From positions 288,785 through 352,784 of the forward strand of contig JABAQQ010000014.1 in NCBI GenBank assembly GCA_019187225.1: DNA of 64,000 nt. Direction: 5' to 3'. Every line of letters begins with the position of its first letter. The stretch's first letter is position 1. Under the pieces are notes generated by a model, which saw only the letters and a list, made by a program, of their open reading frames with translations, was not told where the DNA came from and ran no database searches. The DNA comes from Saprospiraceae bacterium. GTDB taxonomy: Bacteria; Bacteroidota; Bacteroidia; Chitinophagales; Saprospiraceae. A program made the translations under genes and the position numbers. Below, piece after piece: positions 51,560 to 61,342 of this stretch.

Positions 51560-54031
51560 ATGCACCCACCTGGACAGAACACAAACATCGCGATTTTCCC
51601 ATTCCTTTTTTCCCGCTTTCCTTCTTTACCCGCAATAGTCCTGACGACGGCGGGCCTTCTTTTTCCCATTATTTCTTTTTCCCAAGCGCCCGACAGGTAT
51701 ACCGTTAGCGGTTACGTCAGCGACGCCTCGAGCGGAGAGCGGCTCATTGGCGCCACCGTTGCCGAGCGCAAATCGGGACAAGGCACTGTCACCAATACCT
51801 ACGGTTTCTTCAGCCTGACGCTTCCAGCCGATTCGGTGCTCATCTATGTGACCTACATCGGCTACGAACCGCAGGCGTTTTCTTTTTTACTGAAAGACAA
51901 TCCCGTACTCAACGTCAATCTGCATTCCTCGGCAGTCCTGAAAGAGGTGGAGATCGTGGCCGACAAATATGAGCGCATCGAAGAGCGCGCCCAAATGAGC
52001 CGGATTGACGTGCCCATCGAACAGATCAAGCGGGTGCCGGCCATCCTCGGCGAAAAAGACGTGCTGAAAGCGCTGCAACTCCTGCCCGGCGTGGCCAGCG
52101 GCGGTGAAGGTCAGGCAGGTTTGTACGTGCGCGGCGGCAGCCCCGACCAAAACCTGATCCTGCTCGACGGCGTGCCGGTGTACAACGCCAGCCACCTGTT
52201 CGGGTTCTTTTCGGTGTTCAATACCGACGCCATCAAGGACGTATCGCTCACCAAGGGCGGTTTCCCGGCGCGATACGGCGGGCGACTGTCGTCGGTCGTG
52301 GAGATCAACATGAAAGAGGGCAACGAAAACGAGTTTCACGGCGAAGGCTCCATCAGCACCGTCGCTTCCAAACTGACGCTGGAAGGTCCGATACAAAAAG
52401 GCAAGTCATCGTTTATTGTGTCGGGAAGGCGCACGTACATTGATGTGCTGGCGCGCCCGCTCATCAAGTCGGGTTTCAAATCCGACGGTTCGGACGGCGT
52501 GGCGGGCTATTATTTCTACGATTTGAATGCCAAGGTTAACCACCGTTTCTCCGACAAAGACCGGCTCTACCTGAGTTTTTACACGGGAAAAGACAAGTTT
52601 TACCTCGATCTGGAAGAAAGAGACGAATACGGTGGCGAACGAAACGAATACACCACCAATTCCGGCCTCGGCTGGGGCAACCTGACCTCCGCCCTGCGCT
52701 GGAACCACCTGCTGTCGCCGCGCCTGTTCGCCAACACCACCCTGACCTACAGCCGCTACAGGTTCGATACGAAGGCGGCCTCGGGCGACAAGGAATTTGA
52801 AAACGGCAATCTTCTGGATGAATCCTCCTACTCGCTCCACTATTTCTCCGGTATAGACGACGTGGCGGCGAAAGTGGATTTCGATTTTGTGCCCAACCCG
52901 CGGCACCTCGTCAAATTCGGGGCAAATGCGATCGTGCATACCTTTTCTCCCGGTCGTTTTGAAACCAAAATAATTGAAACCGAGGACGATACGAATATCA
53001 GCACCGTCATCGGCCAGCCAAAGATCAATGCCACGGAAGTTGCGCTCTATGCTGAAGACGACTGGAAGGTCACCGACCGCTTTCGCGTTAACTACGGTTT
53101 GCACGCTTCCGGTTTTTTGGTAAAAAACAATCCTTACTTCTCCCTCCAACCCCGCCTCAATGCGCGGTACATGCTCGACCGCGGTTGGGCGCTCAAGGGC
53201 GCTTTCAGCACGATGCGCCAATACATCCACCTGCTTACCAACGAAACCATCGGCCTGCCGACCGACCTCTGGCTGCCGACCACGGAAATCGTGAAGCCCC
53301 AGGACTCCTGGCAGGCAGCATTGGGAGTAGCCAAAAGCATCGGCAAAGCGTATGAATTCAGTGCCGAAGCCTACTACAAAGAAATGAAAAACGTCATCGC
53401 CTTTCAGGAAGGAGCGAGTCTTTTCCAGTTCGACGACTGGCAGACCCGCGTTTCGCAAGGCGACGGTACGGCCTACGGCCTCGAACTGTTCCTCCAGAAA
53501 AAGAAAGGCCGCCTCAACGGATGGGTGGGCTACACGCTCTCCTGGGCGTGGCGTCAGTTCGACGACATCAACCAGGGCGCGCGGTATCCATACAAGTTCG
53601 ACCGGCGCCATGATTTCGAGGTAACCGGCTCGTACAAGATCAGCGAAAGGGTATCGGTAGCCGCCACCTGGGTATTCTCCACCGGCAACGCCGTTACGCT
53701 CGGCACTTCCAAATACCAAACGCCCGATCCCCTCGACAACGGCTATTATTACGGTGACTGGGTGACGACGCACACGCCGGAGCGCAACAACTACCGTTAC
53801 CGCTCCTACAACCGCCTCGATGTGGGTGTGGATTTTACCAAAAAGAAAAAACGCTACGAACGCACCTGGTCGGTCGGAGCATACAATGCCTACAACCGCA
53901 AAAACCCGTTTTTTATCCTGCTCGACACCGATTATGAATACGTAAACGGACAAACGACAGAACGATCGGTATTGAAACAGATCAGCCTTTTCCCCGTCAT
54001 CCCTTACGTGAGTTATAGTTTTAAATTTTAA
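51560..54031 (+). CDS. TonB-dependent receptor with carboxypeptidase-regulatory N-terminal domain
   Basis: 823 residues; signal-like hydrophobic segment 22-42. The CarboxypepD-reg-like domain spans 46-125 (VSGYVSDASSGERLIGATVA). The plug spans 145-270 (AILGEKDVLKALQLLPGVAS, GLYVRGGSPDQNLILLDGVP), followed by a beta-barrel ending in Phe (YVSYSFKF). It imports a ligand across the outer membrane using TonB. It is paired with a DUF4249 lipoprotein downstream, a common Bacteroidota arrangement. Substrate unknown. Confidence 0.93.
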   Translation: MHPPGQNTNIAIFPFLFSRFPSLPAIVLTTAGLLFPIISFSQAPDRYTVSGYVSDASSGERLIGATVAERKSGQGTVTNTYGFFSLTLPADSVLIYVTYIGYEPQAFSFLLKDNPVLNVNLHSSAVLKEVEIVADKYERIEERAQMSRIDVPIEQIKRVPAILGEKDVLKALQLLPGVASGGEGQAGLYVRGGSPDQNLILLDGVPVYNASHLFGFFSVFNTDAIKDVSLTKGGFPARYGGRLSSVVEINMKEGNENEFHGEGSISTVASKLTLEGPIQKGKSSFIVSGRRTYIDVLARPLIKSGFKSDGSDGVAGYYFYDLNAKVNHRFSDKDRLYLSFYTGKDKFYLDLEERDEYGGERNEYTTNSGLGWGNLTSALRWNHLLSPRLFANTTLTYSRYRFDTKAASGDKEFENGNLLDESSYSLHYFSGIDDVAAKVDFDFVPNPRHLVKFGANAIVHTFSPGRFETKIIETEDDTNISTVIGQPKINATEVALYAEDDWKVTDRFRVNYGLHASGFLVKNNPYFSLQPRLNARYMLDRGWALKGAFSTMRQYIHLLTNETIGLPTDLWLPTTEIVKPQDSWQAALGVAKSIGKAYEFSAEAYYKEMKNVIAFQEGASLFQFDDWQTRVSQGDGTAYGLELFLQKKKGRLNGWVGYTLSWAWRQFDDINQGARYPYKFDRRHDFEVTGSYKISERVSVAATWVFSTGNAVTLGTSKYQTPDPLDNGYYYGDWVTTHTPERNNYRYRSYNRLDVGVDFTKKKKRYERTWSVGAYNAYNRKNPFFILLDTDYEYVNGQTTERSVLKQISLFPVIPYVSYSFKF

Positions 54032-54083
54032 CCTCCATTCCGAATGCGTTTGAAGCCAATGCGATCCATTCGACTTCGAAGCA

Positions 54084-54127
54084 CCTTAAACGACATCACA
54101 CAACTTCAAACAACATCAAACGACTTT
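54084..54127. repeat. CATCAAAC-type short repeat
   Basis: Degenerate units around AACGACATCA and CAACATCAAA (about 11-nt spacing) fill the gap between the TonB receptor and its DUF4249 partner. Confidence 0.55.
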
Positions 54128-54134
54128 CACCACC

Positions 54135-55055
54135 ATGCGATATATCCTTTTTCTTTTTATCATCAGCGCAGGTTTCGCTTCCTGCTCCGAGGATTTTTTC
54201 TCTCAAACGCTCGACATTGATCCGCCTGAATACGAAAAACAATTCGTAGTGCACGGCTTCGGCACCAACCAGGACTCCAGTTTCCAGCTCGCACTGACGC
54301 AGAATTACGGCATTCTGGAAAACGTACCGGACAGCGCCTGGGCAGTACCGGGCGCGACTGTTGTAATTTTTGAAGACGGACAATTGAAAGCGACGCTTGG
54401 CATCTCGCCCGATAACCAGAAAGTGTATGAAGCCCTCGTATTACCTGATTTTTTCCAGCCTGGCAAAATCTACGAACTGAAGGCTTCCCATCCCGATTTT
54501 CCGACGGTGACCAGCCGCCAGACCATGCCCCAACCGGTGGCGGTGGATTCCGTGCGTTTTCGTGAAAATGCCGGCATAGACGGCGACGGTTCCAGATTGT
54601 CGGCAATGGACGTATACCTCAAAGACGAGGCGGGAGTAGAGAATTTTTACGAGATCCGTATGGCCATTTTTTACCCCATCCTGGAATTCACCTACGATTC
54701 GTTGGGAAACACAATTATAGACACCATTGGCTACCAGAACTTTGCGCTTGCTGCCGTTGATTCCGACGACCCCAATGCCGAGCTCACTTACGGGGGCGGC
54801 ATAGCGATCAGCGACCGTTTTTTCGACGGCCAATCCTACAAATTTGCCGCCCGGATGGAAGAAATCAGTGGTTATACCTTCCGGGTCTACGTGCGGGCGA
54901 TCACCGAAGAATACTATCTCTGGGGAGTATCGGCGGAACGCAAATACCAGACGGATGATTTTCCGTTGGCCGAACCGGTGACGACGTACACCAATCTCGA
55001 TCACGGGATTGGTGTGTTTGGCCTGGCGCACGAGCAGGCGTTCGATGTGGAATAG
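54135..55055 (+). CDS. DUF4249 lipoprotein
   Basis: 306 residues with a lipoprotein signal (FLFIISAGFASCSED, lipid Cys17). All-beta mature part typical of DUF4249: FVVHGFGTNQDSSFQLALTQ, VPGATVVIFEDGQL, and YELKASHPDFPTVTSRQTMP. It sits 103 nt after the TonB receptor and presumably forms a surface-exposed lid or partner for it, by analogy with SusD-type pairs. Confidence 0.88.
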   Translation: MRYILFLFIISAGFASCSEDFFSQTLDIDPPEYEKQFVVHGFGTNQDSSFQLALTQNYGILENVPDSAWAVPGATVVIFEDGQLKATLGISPDNQKVYEALVLPDFFQPGKIYELKASHPDFPTVTSRQTMPQPVAVDSVRFRENAGIDGDGSRLSAMDVYLKDEAGVENFYEIRMAIFYPILEFTYDSLGNTIIDTIGYQNFALAAVDSDDPNAELTYGGGIAISDRFFDGQSYKFAARMEEISGYTFRVYVRAITEEYYLWGVSAERKYQTDDFPLAEPVTTYTNLDHGIGVFGLAHEQAFDVE

Positions 55056-55083
55056 TATTTTACCTGATTTTAGATTTTTAAGT

Positions 55084-55175
55084 TAGCGGACATTGGATTT
55101 TTGACATTGGACATTTGACTAAAAAATGGTTGTCATGGTCAAATGTCCAACGTCCAATGTCAATTTATTTTGTCC
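55084..55175. repeat. 95-bp dispersed palindromic repeat, copy B
   Basis: Forward-strand copy of the element at 4886-4980 (which is in reverse), 92 nt, starting TAGCGGACATTGGATTTTTG and ending ATTTATTTTGTCC. It shares the central TGGTTGTCA with copy A. Confidence 0.75.
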
Positions 55176-55205
55176 ATATACTTAGACATTGGATTCCCGA
55201 CATCC

Positions 55206-55242
55206 GATCAGGGGTTTGCCTTTCGAGGACAGACCCCTGATC
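55206..55242. terminator. Strong hairpin upstream of the second TonB receptor
   Basis: Perfect ten-base arms GATCAGGGGT (55206-55215) and ACCCCTGATC (55233-55242) with a 17-nt loop. No T-run follows. The 314-nt gap 55056-55369 otherwise contains only the repeat copy B; this hairpin could be a terminator for the DUF4249 operon or a leader element. Confidence 0.4.
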
Positions 55243-55369
55243 TGTTTCTGGGATATGACACGTAGAAAAATCCCATATTTCCCTGTTCAATAAAATCCGA
55301 AATCTCCCCCAATATCGTAAGTACAAGTCCCATGCATCCTGTACACTTTTTCAAAGCAAGACCATAAAA

Positions 55370-57676
55370 ATGAAAAACAATCTACTGCAAGCTTCGATGG
55401 CCCTCGCGATGTGGCTGTTTTTCATCCTTTCATCTTCAGCCAACCCACTGGATGAAAGAAACAACCGCGTTCACAACGGCTCCATCAACGGGCAGATCAC
55501 CGAAGCCGGAACGGGGCTGGAACTTACCGGCGTCACCGTTCGCCTCGAACCCGCGGGACGATACACAACCACCAACGCGCTCGGTTTTTTCAGTTTCAGC
55601 AACCTCCCGGCAGGGGGCTATTCGCTTACCTTCAACTACGTGGGTTTTGAAACCAAAACCATGACCGACGTAAATGTGCGCGATTCCGAGACCACTGTGC
55701 TGCGCATCAGCCTCGCCGCGACGGCTGTTGACCTCAAAGACGTGGAAATAAAAACTTCGGTAGCCCAGCCCTTCCAGAGCATCAGCGCGCTCGACATCCG
55801 CACTCGACCTTTTGCGACGTCGCAGGATGTGCTGCGATTGGTGCCGGGCTTGTTCATCGCCCAACACGCCGGCGGCGGCAAGGCTGAACAGATGTTTCTG
55901 CGCGGCTTCGACATAGACCATGGCACCGACATCAACCTTACGGTGGATGGCCTGCCCGTCAACATGGTCAGCCATGCGCACGGACAGGGTTATGCCGATC
56001 TGCATTTCGTCATTCCTGAGATCATCGGAAACGTTGAATTCAAAAAAGGCCCTTACTACGCTGATGCGGGCGATTTCACCACTGCCGGTCTCGTGCGATT
56101 CAAAACCGCGGATGCACTGGACAACAGTTTTCTGAAAGTGGAAGGCGGGCAGTTTGCCACCGCGCGCGCTGTGGGTGGTTTTAATCTGTTGGGCGATAAC
56201 GCCGCGCGGCGTAACCGGCATGCCTACCTTGCTTCCGAAGTGTTCTATTCGGACGGTTACTTCGACAGCCCGCAGCAATTCCGCCGCCTGAACCTTTTCG
56301 GCAAATACAACGCGACATTAGAAAACGAACAACGCATTACCCTTTCCGCTTCGGCATTCCAAAGTTCGTGGGACGCTTCGGGGCAAATCCCGGAACGGGC
56401 TGTTGCGAACGGCCTGATTGACCGATTCGGCGCGATAGACGACAACGAAGGCGGCATCACGAGCCGGTACAATTTTAATTTCGAGCACATGAGGATGTTG
56501 AAAAACAACAGTTTGATCAAAAATCAACTGTATTATTCCAACTACGCCTTCGAGTTATTTTCCAATTTCACTTTTTTCCTGAACGAGCCGGCGAACGGCG
56601 ACGAGATCCGGCAGAAGGAACGGCGCAATATTTTCGGTTACAACGGTTCGTTCCAGACTGAAAGCCAGTTGGGCGGCAAACGCCTGTTCGGCGAATTGGG
56701 TATTTTCTTTCGCAACGACGACGTGAACGACAATGAGCTCTCGCGCACCGTTCAGCGGAATTTTACGCAATACCCCATCGCCCTCGGCGACGTGAAGGAG
56801 ACCAATATCGGCGCTTACGCTTCCGCGACCTGGGAAATTGCGCCGCGGCTGTCGTTGAACACCGGCGCCCGTTTCGATTTCTTCCGGTTCGCTTATGAAG
56901 ACCAACTCGATTCATTATACGAACCCGCGCAGGTGACGGCTTCTATCTTCAGCCCCAAACTCAACCTTTATTACGACCTCAACAGATCCGTGCGGCTTTA
57001 CGCCAACAGCGGCTACGGTTTTCATTCCAACGATGCCCGCGTGGTGGTGCCGCAGGACGGACAACAGATATTACCGAAAGCGCTGGGCGTGGATGTGGGC
57101 GCTATTTTCAAACCCGCCCCCGCCCTGTTGTTCAATGTGGCCGCCTGGTATCTCGCACTGGATCAGGAGTTTGTGTACGTCGGCGACGAAGGTGTCGTGG
57201 AGCCGGGCGGCAAGACCACCCGTTACGGAGCGGACTTTTCAGCCCGTCTGCAACTGTTGCGCTATTTGTTCGCCGACACGGACGTGACGTATTCGCACGC
57301 CCGCTCCAATGACGAGCCGGAAGGCGCGCAGTACATCCCGCTCGCTCCGGAGTGGACAGGCACGGGCGGCCTGAGTTGGGACAAAGGCAGGGGCCTCTAT
57401 GGCAGCCTCCGGTTCCGTTACCTCGGCGACCGTGCCGCCAATGAAGACAACAGCCTCATTGCCGAGGGTTATTTCCTGCTCGATGCAGTGGCAGGCTGGA
57501 AAAAAGGGAATTTGGATTTCGGATTCTCCGTTCAAAACCTGCTGAACCGCGAATGGAAGGAGGCGCAGTTCGAGACCGAATCGCGCTTGAAGGATGAACC
57601 GGAGCCGGTTGCAGATATCCATTACACGCCGGGCACACCGTTTTTTGTGAAGGGGTTCGTAACGTTCAGTTTTTAA
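55370..57676 (+). CDS. TonB-dependent receptor
   Basis: 768 residues with a signal peptide (ASMALAMWLFFILSSSANP). CarboxypepD-reg-like domain 35-115 (INGQITEAGTGLELTGVTV), plug 130-250 with the His-rich run HAHGQGYADLHFVIPEIIGN, then a beta-barrel ending SFVTFSF-like. The plug resembles a conserved group of receptors with several His residues, which could bind a metal complex (inference). It has no DUF4249 or SusD partner. Its stop overlaps the stop of the convergent T9SS gene by 11 nt. Confidence 0.92.
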   Translation: MKNNLLQASMALAMWLFFILSSSANPLDERNNRVHNGSINGQITEAGTGLELTGVTVRLEPAGRYTTTNALGFFSFSNLPAGGYSLTFNYVGFETKTMTDVNVRDSETTVLRISLAATAVDLKDVEIKTSVAQPFQSISALDIRTRPFATSQDVLRLVPGLFIAQHAGGGKAEQMFLRGFDIDHGTDINLTVDGLPVNMVSHAHGQGYADLHFVIPEIIGNVEFKKGPYYADAGDFTTAGLVRFKTADALDNSFLKVEGGQFATARAVGGFNLLGDNAARRNRHAYLASEVFYSDGYFDSPQQFRRLNLFGKYNATLENEQRITLSASAFQSSWDASGQIPERAVANGLIDRFGAIDDNEGGITSRYNFNFEHMRMLKNNSLIKNQLYYSNYAFELFSNFTFFLNEPANGDEIRQKERRNIFGYNGSFQTESQLGGKRLFGELGIFFRNDDVNDNELSRTVQRNFTQYPIALGDVKETNIGAYASATWEIAPRLSLNTGARFDFFRFAYEDQLDSLYEPAQVTASIFSPKLNLYYDLNRSVRLYANSGYGFHSNDARVVVPQDGQQILPKALGVDVGAIFKPAPALLFNVAAWYLALDQEFVYVGDEGVVEPGGKTTRYGADFSARLQLLRYLFADTDVTYSHARSNDEPEGAQYIPLAPEWTGTGGLSWDKGRGLYGSLRFRYLGDRAANEDNSLIAEGYFLLDAVAGWKKGNLDFGFSVQNLLNREWKEAQFETESRLKDEPEPVADIHYTPGTPFFVKGFVTFSF

Positions 57677-60600
57677 CAACTGTCAGGGCACCGCTGAATA
57701 TGCGGCCTCCCAAATGCCAAATAACAACGTATTGCCCGACCGGCAGATCGGGCAAACTGATTTCGGTTGCCGCTGCATCGGTTGTCCTGCTCAGGACGAG
57801 TTGCCCGTTGCTGGCATACAGACAGATCGTGCCCCGTACATCCACTTCTCCCACAGCCCGGATATAAACCCTGCCGGTCGCAGGGTTGGGCGTTATGGAC
57901 AGGCTGTTTTCAATGACGGAAGTGCTGGTACCCGAAGTTTCGGAGATGACCGTCAACGCCGTATTGGTAACAATGGCCGGGTTGAAGTCGAAATAAATAT
58001 GGGCAGTGTTCGCAATCGAATCGCCCAGGCCTGCTCCGTCTTTCAGGCGAACGGCAAACTGCACGAACCCGTGACTGCCGGGTTCGTCCACGGCAGCGGG
58101 CGGCAAATACAGTGGATTGAAACTGAAAACGAGGATGTTGCCCTTTTCGAGGTTCCAGGAAAACGGATGGCTTGCACCGAGTATCCGGACGGATTCGGGT
58201 TCGATGAAGGGCGACAAAGTGTCGCGCAGCGTGACGAAATTGGTGGGAATATTTCCCGTATTCTGGAATCGAATGGTGTACCGGATTTCCGCATTCGCGA
58301 CGCCATCGTCCGGAATGGTTGCCGGGCGTACCAATTTGTCGTTCGGGTCGTAGGAAGCGACGACGAAATCGGAAAGCACATCCGCGTTATCGAGAGAGTC
58401 GGCATCGGCAGCGCCGGAAACCTGAGCGGTAATCACTACGGGCGTTCCGGGGAGCGCTGTCCCGGTTTTGACATCCATTCTGAAAGTCAGGGAAGACAGT
58501 GGCGGGAAATTGGAAAATTGCCATACAAGCGTATCGCCGGTCGCTGTATTCGCAGGCGGTATTGTGGCGAGCAGTTCAAGGAATGGATCCGGCACAAGTT
58601 TTAGTGTGCCGGATTGCGTCGTGGTGCCCTCATTAAAAACCGTCGCAAAAATACTGTTGTCAAAACCCGTTCGGAATGCCGTTTGTGCCACAAGATGCAC
58701 GGATAGATCGTTGATGGTCTCTGTCGTTTGAAGGGCGAAACAAACCGGAAGGGTGTCAGACAATTGAACCGGCGCTTCGGCAGGGGTGTAAAAATAATGC
58801 GGGAATGCCGTCACGGGTTGGATGACATCGCTTTCGATGTTGTTGGCAAAACTGAATTTTCCCAGTGTATCAGTCACTCCGTAAAAGCCCGTGAAAAGAC
58901 TCTTGACCAATACGTTGGCAATACCTTTTTCGCCGGTGTCCCGGTTGTTGTTGCCGTTGGTGTCCAGAAAAACGCAGCCGCTGACTTCTCCCAACTGGCT
59001 GACATTCAGTCGCCAGATTTCTCCCAGGTTGGTTGGGAGAAAGAAAAAACTGTCGTTTGCCGTCATATTATTCCAGCCATCCGACACAGTACCGGGCGGA
59101 AAAGGCATTGGCAAATAAAGCCAGTTGTCGCTTTGAACATTTTTGACATACAACGTATCGCTGAAGTTTGTGATAAAATTCCACTTGCCTATGGCCCGGA
59201 ATCCGAAGCCCAAACTGTTGGTAACAGGTGGCAGGTCGAGGGTATCGAAACTTGCACCCTTGTCGGCAGAATGCATCACCCATTTGAAAACTGTATTGTA
59301 GATGTAGATATGGCCGTCTTCTATCAACAGGTTGAAAGTGCCATCCACGGGGTTCCCCGAATCCCAAACGCTTGTCCAATTGGCGCCCCCGTCGGCAGTT
59401 GACATCAGTCCGTTCCCTCCCAATTGGTACAACCTGCCGTTTAAAGAAAATATGTCTTTGAAAAAACTTTGCCCGGAAGAAGCCCAGTTCAGACCGCCGT
59501 CTACGGAGCGATAAACAGGCGAAGAACCGGTTTCAAGCAAATACAGCGTATCGCCGATGGCCGCCAGCGACCGTGGCATAAACGGCAGCGGGAGCGTTTC
59601 CCATTCAAAATGCCCGTCGGCAGCGCACTTGAACAACACAGGTTCCAGGACTGGCCTGATACCTGCGTATAAATTTCCTGCTTTTTGCACATAACGAGGC
59701 ATTCCATTCGTCACAGCCGACGAGGTCCAGGTTGTCCCGTTATCTGTTGAATGCCCGTGCCAGTTCGTTTGGGACAGCAGGTAGTTATCCAAATACCCGA
59801 GCAGCCTGTTTCCATAGGTCGGGGAAACGGCACTCCGGGGGAACTGATGAAATATCCAGTGTCCGTTCACCCATTTTGGCAATCCGGACGGGCATGCAAG
59901 GACCATTTGATTGTTGACAATGCGAAAACCGCGGGGCATCCAGTGCAGCGAATCGATGTAAATCTCGTTCCAATCCGTCAATCCGTTTTTGGAGGTATAG
60001 ATGTTGTAATTGCCGTCGGAAGGATTGATGCTGAAAAATGCGTCTTCTGTGGCATCAATCGAGCAAAAGCGGGGATTCGAGAAGGTGTCGGTTTGCCACG
60101 TGGCGCCGAAATCGGCGGTGCGAAACAGGTAGGAGTCGGATATGCAATAACTCAGCAACACCGTATCGCCCACGACCGCTAACGAAGAGTTGGCAGCGTT
60201 CAGTTGCTCCCACGTCTCGCCGAGGTCGGGCGAATGAAAAGCGCCCGTTGTGGCTGCTACCCACAAGTGTTGGCCCGTTCGCGCCACCTTGTTGAAGTAC
60301 GCCCCGGGGCCGTTTATCTGAAACACGGTATCCCACCCGTTTGCCGTTTTTCTCAACAAATTTTTCGTTTCATGTACGAAAACCGTATCCGGGTTGAATC
60401 CAGGCACCAGTATGCCTCCCACCGGGGAGGTGAATCCGTATTGCCAGGTGTGCCCGAAATCGGTGCTGCCATATACGTCGGGACCGGAATTGCTGAACAC
60501 ATAAAGCCCGTTGTCGAAAGGATTGACGATAAGCGCGTAACCTTCGAAAATTTTTTCCCAGGTCGCGCCGGCATCATCACTCCTGAACACTTCGCCGACG

Positions 60601-60755
60601 GCGGTAGCAAAAAGCGTGTCGTCCAGCCGAACGACTTCGTTGAGTCCGGGGTAGTTGGGAGCGTTTATTTTTCCCCATTGCGCCAGAATGGTAAAGGGCA
60701 TCAGAAGGGCGGTTGCGCAAAGCAACAGTTCGAAGAACGCTCGTTTTGTGTTCAT
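57666..60755 (-). CDS. Large T9SS-secreted protein with sortilin/BNR-like repeats
   Basis: 1029 residues with signal peptide ELLLCATALLMPFTILAQ. Residues 30-580 hold repeated BNR-like units (FRSDDAGATWEKIF, GSTDFGHTWQYGF, RSVDGGLNWASSGQ), probably a beta-propeller. A short SdrD-B-like domain lies at about 590-640 (GCVFLDTNGNNNRDTGEKGI). DUF11-like domains span 680-930 (YDPNDKLVRPA, IRYTIRFQNTGNIPTNFV). The last 85 residues are a type A sorting domain ending VVKN. Probably a surface protein. Confidence 0.88.
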   Translation of the reverse strand: MNTKRAFFELLLCATALLMPFTILAQWGKINAPNYPGLNEVVRLDDTLFATAVGEVFRSDDAGATWEKIFEGYALIVNPFDNGLYVFSNSGPDVYGSTDFGHTWQYGFTSPVGGILVPGFNPDTVFVHETKNLLRKTANGWDTVFQINGPGAYFNKVARTGQHLWVAATTGAFHSPDLGETWEQLNAANSSLAVVGDTVLLSYCISDSYLFRTADFGATWQTDTFSNPRFCSIDATEDAFFSINPSDGNYNIYTSKNGLTDWNEIYIDSLHWMPRGFRIVNNQMVLACPSGLPKWVNGHWIFHQFPRSAVSPTYGNRLLGYLDNYLLSQTNWHGHSTDNGTTWTSSAVTNGMPRYVQKAGNLYAGIRPVLEPVLFKCAADGHFEWETLPLPFMPRSLAAIGDTLYLLETGSSPVYRSVDGGLNWASSGQSFFKDIFSLNGRLYQLGGNGLMSTADGGANWTSVWDSGNPVDGTFNLLIEDGHIYIYNTVFKWVMHSADKGASFDTLDLPPVTNSLGFGFRAIGKWNFITNFSDTLYVKNVQSDNWLYLPMPFPPGTVSDGWNNMTANDSFFFLPTNLGEIWRLNVSQLGEVSGCVFLDTNGNNNRDTGEKGIANVLVKSLFTGFYGVTDTLGKFSFANNIESDVIQPVTAFPHYFYTPAEAPVQLSDTLPVCFALQTTETINDLSVHLVAQTAFRTGFDNSIFATVFNEGTTTQSGTLKLVPDPFLELLATIPPANTATGDTLVWQFSNFPPLSSLTFRMDVKTGTALPGTPVVITAQVSGAADADSLDNADVLSDFVVASYDPNDKLVRPATIPDDGVANAEIRYTIRFQNTGNIPTNFVTLRDTLSPFIEPESVRILGASHPFSWNLEKGNILVFSFNPLYLPPAAVDEPGSHGFVQFAVRLKDGAGLGDSIANTAHIYFDFNPAIVTNTALTVISETSGTSTSVIENSLSITPNPATGRVYIRAVGEVDVRGTICLYASNGQLVLSRTTDAAATEISLPDLPVGQYVVIWHLGGRIFSGALTVVKN

Positions 60756-60802
60756 TTTGAAAGGGATAAATGGGTGGGGGATATTGCGGATAACCCTGAT
60801 GC

Positions 60803-61177
60803 TTATTCTATCGCTTCCAGGTCCTTTCTGAACCGCTCGATCAGATCTGACGTAAAACCCTGTATCACCTGGTCCTCCTGCCGGTCTTTCCCGGCGTAAA
60901 CGGCGGCGACTTTTTCCAGCAGGTCAATCAGGAACAGGTATTCGGGATCGGGACCGACCTGCCGGCAAGTGTCAATTACCTCCTCGTACACCTCTTCGAC
61001 CGGCCTGTGTTTTTTCGCTTCATAATCGAAAGACCATTGTATTTGTGCGCCCTGCAGGTGTCCCTCCAGGATTTGTTTGATCTGCTGTATCTCCTCTGGC
61101 TGGATCTGACCGTCGGCCATTGCCAGTACGTAGACCAGTTCTCCGAATGCGTCGTACAGTTGTTCTTTTTTTGTCAT
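60803..61177 (-). CDS. TerB-like protein
   Basis: 124 residues, all-helical, no signal. The TerB/DjlA-type signature is at the N-terminus: FGELVYVLAMADGQIQPEEI, with acidic residues that may bind a metal, followed by IDLLEKVAAVYAGKDRQED. TerB domains are linked to tellurite resistance and membrane stress, but a lone TerB says little. Promoter -7 TATCTTTG at 61206-61199 (reverse strand). Confidence 0.75.
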   Translation of the reverse strand: MTKKEQLYDAFGELVYVLAMADGQIQPEEIQQIKQILEGHLQGAQIQWSFDYEAKKHRPVEEVYEEVIDTCRQVGPDPEYLFLIDLLEKVAAVYAGKDRQEDQVIQGFTSDLIERFRKDLEAIE

Positions 61178-61198
61178 AAATCAGGTATGTTAAGGTCA

Positions 61199-61206
61199 AA
61201 GATAAG
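61199..61206 (-). promoter_or_regulatory. Promoter -7 element of the TerB-like gene
   Basis: TATCTTTG on the reverse strand, 22 nt before the start codon at 61177. No clear -33. Confidence 0.45.
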
Positions 61207-61342
61207 AGCCGGTATTGAGTTGAAAAATGCCGGGAAAAAGATTTTTGAAAATTCGTTACCTATATTTTGGGGTCATGGTAAATCCGTGGAAACGAATTGC
61301 TCGTAAGTGTAACCAAACACATCCGATAAAATACGATCAACC

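Noticed and set aside
52406-53953. 515-codon reverse frame
   Set aside because: Shadow of the TonB receptor gene; no signal, no domain, and low-complexity Val/Gly composition.
55206-55242. Riboswitch upstream of the TonB receptor
   Set aside because: Only one simple hairpin is visible; no cobalamin- or thiamine-type conserved boxes were found.
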